A DNA stretch of 64,000 bases from JACQFV01 sp964593585 (GTDB taxonomy: Bacteria; Zixibacteria; MSB-5A5; WJJR01). The DNA lies in assembly GCA_964593585.1 (NCBI GenBank), contig CAZQIZ010000001.1:62001-126000 (forward strand), in the 5' to 3' direction. The position numbers and the translations under genes were made by a program. A model generated the notes under the pieces. The model worked only from the letters and a program-made list of their open reading frames with translations. It did not search any database and was not told the DNA's origin. Positions 61,533 to 64,000 of the stretch are shown here, one piece after another. Position 1 is the stretch's first letter, and each line of letters starts with the position of its first letter.

Positions 61533-62498
61533 ATGCTTGAGACCACCAGTGTCGGATCATTCCCCAAGCCCGACTACCTTGTCCGGGCGCGCAACGCCGT
61601 CAGCAAGGGGGAGGCGTCGCCCGAATCGCTGCGTCCCCTCGAGGAACAGGCCACCCGCGAGTGGATCAAAGTCCAGGAGGATCTCGGCATCGACATCCTG
61701 GTGCACGGCGAGATGGAACGCGGCGACATGACCACGTTTTTCGCTGAGCAGTTGACCGGCTATGGGGTCTCGGGGTTGGTCCGTTCGTACGGCAACCGCT
61801 ACTATCGCAAGCCGATCATTCAGGAACGTCTGGCGCGTCCCCATGCCATGACCGTCGACTTCTATCGCTGGACCCAGTCGCTCACCTCCCGGCCGGTCAA
61901 GGGGATGCTCACCGGGCCGTACACGATGTGCGACTGGTCGTTCGATGAGTTCTATTCGTCCCGCCGCGAGGCGGTGCTGGCGCTGGCCGAGATCGTGCAT
62001 CAGGAGGTGCGCGATTTGGAGGCGGCCGGGGCGCGCTACATCCAGATCGATGAGCCCGCCATCTCGACCCGTCCGGCCGAGATTGACCTGGCGATCGAAG
62101 CGATGGGGATTGTCACCGATGGCATCCGCGCCACCACCATCAGTCACATCTGCTACGGCGACTTCGCCCGCATCTACCCGCGCATCCTCGATCTGCCGGT
62201 CGATGTGCTCGACCTCGAGTTCGCCAACTCCCAGTTTGCCAACCTCGAAATCTTCCGCCGGCCGAAGTTCACCAAAAAGATCAGCGTCGGCGTCATTGAC
62301 GTGCACTCGCACCGTGTCGAGAGCGTGCGCGAAGTCAAAGACGCGATCAAACGCGCCCTGACCGTCTTCGATCCCGAACAGGTCTGGATCGACCCCGACT
62401 GCGGCCTGAAGACACGCACCGTGGCCGAGGCGATCGACAAAATGCGGGTCATGGTCGAGGCGACACGCGAAGTGAGACGGGAACTGGGCTTCGCCTGA
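61533..62498 (+). CDS. MetE catalytic-domain protein (core-MetE methionine synthase)
   Basis: 321 residues, half the length of E. coli MetE, corresponding to its C-terminal barrel. It opens TTSVGSFPKPDYL. The zinc and homocysteine site is intact: ISHICYGDF (His and Cys), LEFANS (Glu) and WIDPDCGLKTR (Cys). YIQIDEPAIS is the family strand-end motif. It transfers a methyl group to homocysteine. Stand-alone catalytic domains of this kind in other bacteria use corrinoid or other methyl donors; here the neighbouring N-domain-like gene may supply folate binding. It is the middle gene of a methionine cluster. Confidence 0.85.
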   Translation: MLETTSVGSFPKPDYLVRARNAVSKGEASPESLRPLEEQATREWIKVQEDLGIDILVHGEMERGDMTTFFAEQLTGYGVSGLVRSYGNRYYRKPIIQERLARPHAMTVDFYRWTQSLTSRPVKGMLTGPYTMCDWSFDEFYSSRREAVLALAEIVHQEVRDLEAAGARYIQIDEPAISTRPAEIDLAIEAMGIVTDGIRATTISHICYGDFARIYPRILDLPVDVLDLEFANSQFANLEIFRRPKFTKKISVGVIDVHSHRVESVREVKDAIKRALTVFDPEQVWIDPDCGLKTRTVAEAIDKMRVMVEATREVRRELGFA

Positions 62499-62513
62499 GC
62501 GATGGAAGGTCTG

Positions 62514-64000
62514 ATGTCCAACGAATCACCCCGCCATCCTTTCCTGCAGCGTCTGGCTGAGGCGCCGCTTCTGGCCGATGGCGGCATGGGGACGATGCTT
62601 TACAGCCGGGGGGTGTCGTTCGAACGCTGTTTCGATGCGCTCAATCTCAGCGAACGCGGCATTGTCCTCGGCATCCATCAAGACTACCTGCGCGCCGGGG
62701 CGCAACTGATCGAAACCAACACCTTCGGCGGCAATCGGGTGCGTCTGGCGCACCATGGCCTCGAGGGCCGGGTCCGGGACATTAATTATGAGGGCGCGCG
62801 CATTGCCCGTGAGGCGCGCGAAATCATCGGCGCCGATGTCTTTGTCGCCGGCGCGATCGGTCCGCTGGGCAAGAATCTCACACCGCTGGGGACCATCACG
62901 CCGCGTCAGGCGCAGGAGGCCTTCGCCGAGCAGGCCGCCGCTCTGCTGGAAGGCGGCGTCGATCTGTTCATCATCGAGACCATCTCCGACCCGGCCGAGA
63001 TGTCGGCCGCGGTTGCCGCAATACGCGCACTGACCGATCTGCCCATTGTCGCCGAGATGACCTTTACCGAGGAGGGCACGACCTTCACCGGACGTTCCCC
63101 CGAGGAGATCGGCGCCTTCCTCCATCAGCTTCCCGTCGATGTCATCGGCGCCAACTGTTCGGTTGGTCCGCAGGCGATGCTGGAAGTGATCGCGCGCCTG
63201 GCGTCGGTTGTGCGCAAGCCGTTGGCGGCGATGCCGAATGCCGGCATGCCGCGGCTGGTCGACGGACGTTTTGTTTATCCGTCGCATCCGGCCTACTTCG
63301 CCGGAATCGCCGGTGCGTTTCTGGCGCAGGGGGTGCGTTTAATTGGCGGCTGCTGCGGCACCACCCCCGAACACATCACCGCGATGCGCGATGTCCTCGC
63401 CGGCTGGAGGCCCGCGTTACCGGGCCCTAAGTCGGTGACATTCGTCTCGACCCCGCCGGTCGAACGGTCCGCGGCGGGAACGAGCGCGCGCACCAATTCG
63501 CGATTTGCCTCTGAACTCGGACGTCGCTTTCAGGTGTCGGTTGAACTCGATCCGCCGAAGGGCACCAACCCGGCCAAGGTCATCGACGGGGCGCGTCTCT
63601 GCCGCGCCGCCGGCGCCGATGCGGTCAATATCGGCGACTCGCCGATGGCCCGCGTCCGCATGAGCGCCATCGCCACCGCCGCGCTGGTCGAACGCGAGGC
63701 CGGCATCGAGACGGTCCTGCATTTCACCTGCCGCGACCGCAACCTGATGGGCATCCAATCCGATCTGATTGGCGCCCATGCCCTCGGCATCCGTCATGTT
63801 CTCGCCATCACCGGCGATCCGCCGGCGGTGGGGGATTACCCCAATGTCACCGGCGTCTTCGATGTCGATTCGATCGGCCTGACCCGCATTCTCGCCGGGC
63901 TCAATCGCGGCGAGGATTTCGCCGGCGCTTCCATTGGCCATCCCACCGACTTCGCCATCGGCGTCGCGCTTAATCCGGTCGCCCCTGACTGGGCGCGCGA
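62514..64000 (+). CDS. Homocysteine S-methyltransferase / methylenetetrahydrofolate reductase fusion (partial, runs off window)
   Basis: At least 495 residues; the 3' end is outside the window. Residues 1-295 are a homocysteine S-methyltransferase barrel: LADGGMGTMLYSRG, IETNTFGGNRVRL, GANCSVGPQAML and the zinc pair GGCCGTTPEH. From about residue 340 a MetF-type domain starts: VSVELDPPKGTNPAKV, HFTCRDRNLMGIQSDL, AITGDPPAVGDYP. This order is that of YitJ-type bifunctional enzymes. ATG at 62514 has GGAAGGT just upstream; an in-frame ATG at 62502 lacks one. It closes the cluster of two MetE-like genes, tying methyl-folate production to methionine synthesis. Confidence 0.93.
   Translation, partial: MSNESPRHPFLQRLAEAPLLADGGMGTMLYSRGVSFERCFDALNLSERGIVLGIHQDYLRAGAQLIETNTFGGNRVRLAHHGLEGRVRDINYEGARIAREAREIIGADVFVAGAIGPLGKNLTPLGTITPRQAQEAFAEQAAALLEGGVDLFIIETISDPAEMSAAVAAIRALTDLPIVAEMTFTEEGTTFTGRSPEEIGAFLHQLPVDVIGANCSVGPQAMLEVIARLASVVRKPLAAMPNAGMPRLVDGRFVYPSHPAYFAGIAGAFLAQGVRLIGGCCGTTPEHITAMRDVLAGWRPALPGPKSVTFVSTPPVERSAAGTSARTNSRFASELGRRFQVSVELDPPKGTNPAKVIDGARLCRAAGADAVNIGDSPMARVRMSAIATAALVEREAGIETVLHFTCRDRNLMGIQSDLIGAHALGIRHVLAITGDPPAVGDYPNVTGVFDVDSIGLTRILAGLNRGEDFAGASIGHPTDFAIGVALNPVAPDWAR

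Overview
The window is about 64 kb of GC-rich chromosomal DNA, densely packed with protein genes and one tRNA gene. I found no phage, insertion-sequence or plasmid genes and no CRISPR array. It looks like a Gram-negative bacterium of the FCB assemblage (a Zixibacteria/Latescibacteria-like lineage is my best guess). The reasons are type IX-style C-terminal sorting tails with an NYPNPFN motif on two giant secreted proteins, dockerin-like repeats on other secreted proteins, a Bacteroidetes-style cytochrome b558 succinate dehydrogenase, and outer-membrane machinery (TonB-dependent receptor, TolC, RND). No rRNA or marker protein is present, so the phylum is an inference.

Layout: 1-4.8 kb holds a LapA/LapB-like pair (minus strand), tRNA-Arg(CCG), a GT2 glycosyltransferase, leucyl aminopeptidase and a HAD-IIA phosphatase. 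4.8-9 kb is a minus-strand type IV pilus minor-pilin operon. 9.4-14 kb has an Rrf2 regulator, purF, a DUF2231 membrane protein, an unusual GAF-HisKA protein without an ATPase domain, and an MPGP-type phosphatase. 14.1-18.8 kb is a cobalamin-riboswitch-controlled operon: TonB-dependent receptor, secreted beta-propeller with dockerin repeats, transcobalamin-like (DUF4430) lipoprotein, then a CDP-alcohol phosphatidyltransferase. 18.8-24.3 kb is an RND tripartite efflux operon (minus). 24.5-32.5 kb has an amidohydrolase and a six-gene translationally coupled TetR/TolC/HlyD/ABC/ABC/permease/permease export operon resembling E. coli cecR-ybhGFSR. 32.7-43.2 kb is two giant paralogous secreted proteins. 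43.6-48.1 kb has mtnA and the sdhCAB operon. 48.4-53.7 kb has a ribbon-helix-helix protein and two secreted peptidases (M1, M14 with dockerin repeats). 53.9-57.1 kb has moaC, a cohesin-like secreted protein and a DUF2723 membrane protein. 57.2-64 kb, all plus strand, has a sensor kinase, chorismate synthase, two MetE-like half proteins and the start of a homocysteine methyltransferase/methylenetetrahydrofolate reductase fusion.

The most interesting unit is the B12 locus. A riboswitch with its own terminator precedes a receptor, a propeller and a lipoprotein whose fold family is that of the cobalamin-clasping domain of animal transcobalamin and intrinsic factor. This looks like a BtuB/BtuG-type surface capture system built from different parts. 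Other points of note are a 237-bp perfect tandem triplication inside one giant gene, a genetically split MetE, and an ABC ATPase pair whose sequence departures all fall in one composite site.
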